NCBI RefSeq assembly: GCF_913055835.1
Contig: NZ_CAJXKQ010000036.1
Coordinates: 1 to 45,424 of the forward strand
Direction of reading: 5' to 3'
DNA length: 45,424 bases
From: an uncultured Marinobacter sp.
GTDB taxonomy: Bacteria; Pseudomonadota; Gammaproteobacteria; Pseudomonadales; Oleiphilaceae
This document shows positions 44,160 through 45,424 of this stretch, one piece after another. The position numbers were made by a program, and so were the translations under genes. The notes beneath the pieces are model-generated. The model worked only from the letters and a program-made list of their open reading frames with translations, searched no databases and was not told where the DNA came from. Each line of letters starts with the position of its first letter. The first letter of the stretch is position 1.

Positions 44160-44653
44160 CGTAGACCTCCTTCGTGCTTTCTCAGCGAGGCCTGAAAAGG
44201 CGCCGCCGAGTTCTCGAGTTCGATATGACACAACCCCAGCTGTTCCGGGTTTACGGGATGAATTTGCCCGTACAGCTGCTCGGCAATGTTGCCATCGGCA
44301 AAGCCGGCCCGGTTGGCCGTTTCCTGGGGTGCGGCATACACGATGCGGGGAATGCGAGCCCAGTGGGCCGCCGCCAGGCACATGGGGCAGGGCTCGCAGC
44401 TGGCGTACAGGGTCGCTTCCGGCAGGTGGGCGTTACCCAGCGCCTGGCCCGCAATCCGTATGGCCGCGACCTCCGCGTGGGCGGTGGCGTCGCAATCCTG
44501 CTTCGCCCGGTTGCCCGCCCGGGCAATCACCCGGCCGTTGTGAACCACCACCGCGCCGAACGGGGCGCCGCCCTGGTCGACGGAGTCGAGGGCCAGTTGA
44601 ACGGCTTCCTGCAGAAAGGCTTTGTCGGCGTCGTCGCTTCTGGGTTCGCTCAC
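44156..44653 (-). CDS. Nucleoside/guanine deaminase of the cytidine deaminase fold
   Basis: A 165-residue zinc deaminase. Catalytic residues are H59 and E61 (HAEV) with C89 and C92 (PCPMC). The TLYASCEPCPMCLAAAHWAR block and the following VYAAPQETANRAGFADGN are closer to bacterial guanine deaminase (GuaD) than to tRNA-adenosine deaminase TadA, so a free base or nucleoside substrate is likely. It is coupled to the SDR gene and follows the acetyltransferase gene by 120 bp. Confidence 0.87.
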   Translation of the reverse strand: MSEPRSDDADKAFLQEAVQLALDSVDQGGAPFGAVVVHNGRVIARAGNRAKQDCDATAHAEVAAIRIAGQALGNAHLPEATLYASCEPCPMCLAAAHWARIPRIVYAAPQETANRAGFADGNIAEQLYGQIHPVNPEQLGLCHIELENSAAPFQASLRKHEGGLR

Positions 44654-44697
44654 GTTTGGCCTCCGTGTGGGTTTGGTGTTTGCCCCGATAACAGGGT

Positions 44698-44750
44698 AGA
44701 TCTGTTCAGACCCAGTCGCGACTTACGCTCGTCCGGAGACAAACAGATCT
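44698..44750. repeat. Inverted repeat between deaminase and acetyltransferase genes
   Basis: AGATCTGTT (44698-44706) and AACAGATCT (44742-44750) are perfect inverted arms 35 bases apart in a 120-bp gap. It may be an operator or stem-loop; no T tract lies in the minus-strand direction. Confidence 0.4.
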
Positions 44751-44773
44751 TTTCGGGTTTCCCGGATGGGTTT

Positions 44774-45259
44774 TCATTCGCTCTGGCTCAGGCACCGAGC
44801 CATGGCGAACCTCTGGAGCTGAACGCCATCGCGCTCCACGGTCTGGGCTTCAACCACCGAGAAACCCCTGGATTCAAAAAAAGGACGGGCTTCGAGACTG
44901 GCTTCCGTTGTGAGTGTTCGGACGCCCTTGCCAAGAAGGCGTTCCAAGGCAGCCTCATAGAGCAACGACGCGACGCCTCGGCGGGAGAACGCCGGTGCAG
45001 TGAAAAGGAACTCGATATGGCCGCCGGCGGTGAAAGAGATAAAGCCCGCCATGGTGCCATCGGATTCTGCGATTACGGTGTCCACCCTGGAAAGCCGGGA
45101 TCGCCATTGGGCCAGGTCCGGTGTTTCTGGCGCCCAGGCGGCCCGTTGCTCTGGCGTATAGCTGCGAGCTGCAAGCTGATGGACCGAATCGGTGAACAGG
45201 GAAACGATGGAGGGCAGGTCGGTTTCGGTGCCGGGTCTGAGGCTTAAAGGCTGGTCCAT
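44774..45259 (-). CDS. GNAT family N-acetyltransferase, YafP-like
   Basis: A 161-residue acetyltransferase. SLRPGTETDLPSI begins the fold; SYTPEQRAAWAPE is typical of YafP-like members; the acetyl-CoA loop is FSRRGVASLLYEAAL; ARPFFESRGFSVVEAQ ends the core. Substrate unknown. It stands 51 bp after the truncated gene at the window edge, on the same strand. Confidence 0.87.
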   Translation of the reverse strand: MDQPLSLRPGTETDLPSIVSLFTDSVHQLAARSYTPEQRAAWAPETPDLAQWRSRLSRVDTVIAESDGTMAGFISFTAGGHIEFLFTAPAFSRRGVASLLYEAALERLLGKGVRTLTTEASLEARPFFESRGFSVVEAQTVERDGVQLQRFAMARCLSQSE

Positions 45260-45310
45260 ACAACTCTTTTTAAAATAGATGTAGTCCGAGACGGCCGCTC
45301 AACTTGCTGG

Positions 45311-45424
45311 TTAAATGCCGTACTCACGCTCTACCCTCGCAATACGCACCCGAAAGGTGGAGTACCATTTTTGGTGGCCCAATCGCTGAGCCTCTCGATG
45401 CTCGGCGTTCTGTTTCCAATTGGT
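45311..45424 (-). CDS. Antibiotic biosynthesis monooxygenase-like protein (C-terminal part, cut by window edge)
   Basis: The last 37 codons of a minus-strand gene entering from the right edge and ending in TAA at 45311-45313. The residues AEHREAQRLGHQKWYSTFRVRIARVEREYGI match the C-terminal end of antibiotic biosynthesis monooxygenase (ABM) domain proteins, small dimeric enzymes oxidising aromatic compounds or haem without cofactors. The active-site region is outside the window. Confidence 0.6.
   Translation of the reverse strand, partial: TNWKQNAEHREAQRLGHQKWYSTFRVRIARVEREYGI

Noticed and set aside
44174..45247. 357-codon plus-strand frame opposite the deaminase and acetyltransferase genes
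   Set aside because: It covers two clear minus-strand genes and has no family pattern.

Overview
The window looks like chromosomal DNA of a marine, aerobic gammaproteobacterium, most likely Marinobacter or a close relative. This rests on moderately high GC, gammaproteobacterial families (DusC, YcaO, YgeA-type racemase, YbbA/YbbP-type exporter, DksA/TraR zinc finger, ChaB, YnfA, DUF2835), a Fur-box-controlled siderophore receptor and clear Shine-Dalgarno sites. The genus is inference; no rRNA or tRNA gene is present to confirm it.

Layout. 1-163: head-to-tail REP-type hairpins, then DUF2835, a 31-codon ORF and katG. 3.0-8.4 kb: dusC, a secreted metallo-beta-lactamase-fold hydrolase, class I fructose-bisphosphate aldolase and a 692-residue dehydrogenase whose C-terminal half resembles cyanobacterial fatty acyl-ACP reductase. 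8.4-14.1 kb (minus strand): CDGSH/glutamate-synthase fusion, OsmC/YcaO fusion, Asp/Glu racemase and a CaCA antiporter. 14.3-22.7 kb: pirin, DUF1289, TonB-dependent siderophore receptor with a perfect Fur box, 3-methyladenine glycosylase, an unknown membrane protein, an acetyltransferase, an HDAC-family deacetylase and a CoA transferase. 22.8-26.1 kb: a YbbA/YbbP-type ABC pair. 26.1-29.4 kb: a complete polar amino acid ABC importer behind an AT-rich promoter region and ending in an intrinsic terminator.

29.5-45.4 kb is an accessory-looking run of small, mostly minus-strand genes for envelope, redox and electrophile handling: SDRs, a beta-lactamase-like hydrolase, two GFA (CENP-V) proteins plus a broken third, OsmC, cupin, a NAD(P)H quinone reductase-like flavoprotein, a DUF899 thioredoxin-like protein, a nucleoside deaminase, and several regulators. 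It contains two decayed genes: a LysR regulator broken by a single-base frameshift and a 3' relic of a GFA gene that automatic ORF calling would miss. The window ends inside an antibiotic-biosynthesis-monooxygenase-like gene on the minus strand.

The strongest candidates for something undescribed are the acyl-ACP-reductase-like fusion protein (6350-8428), the adjacent CDGSH-GltS and OsmC-YcaO fusions, the hydrolase-LuxR regulator with Cys at the nucleophile position, and the 8-bp periodic repeat of Shine-Dalgarno sequences in front of the osmC-like gene. No CRISPR array, prophage, insertion sequence or recognisable antiphage system was seen.
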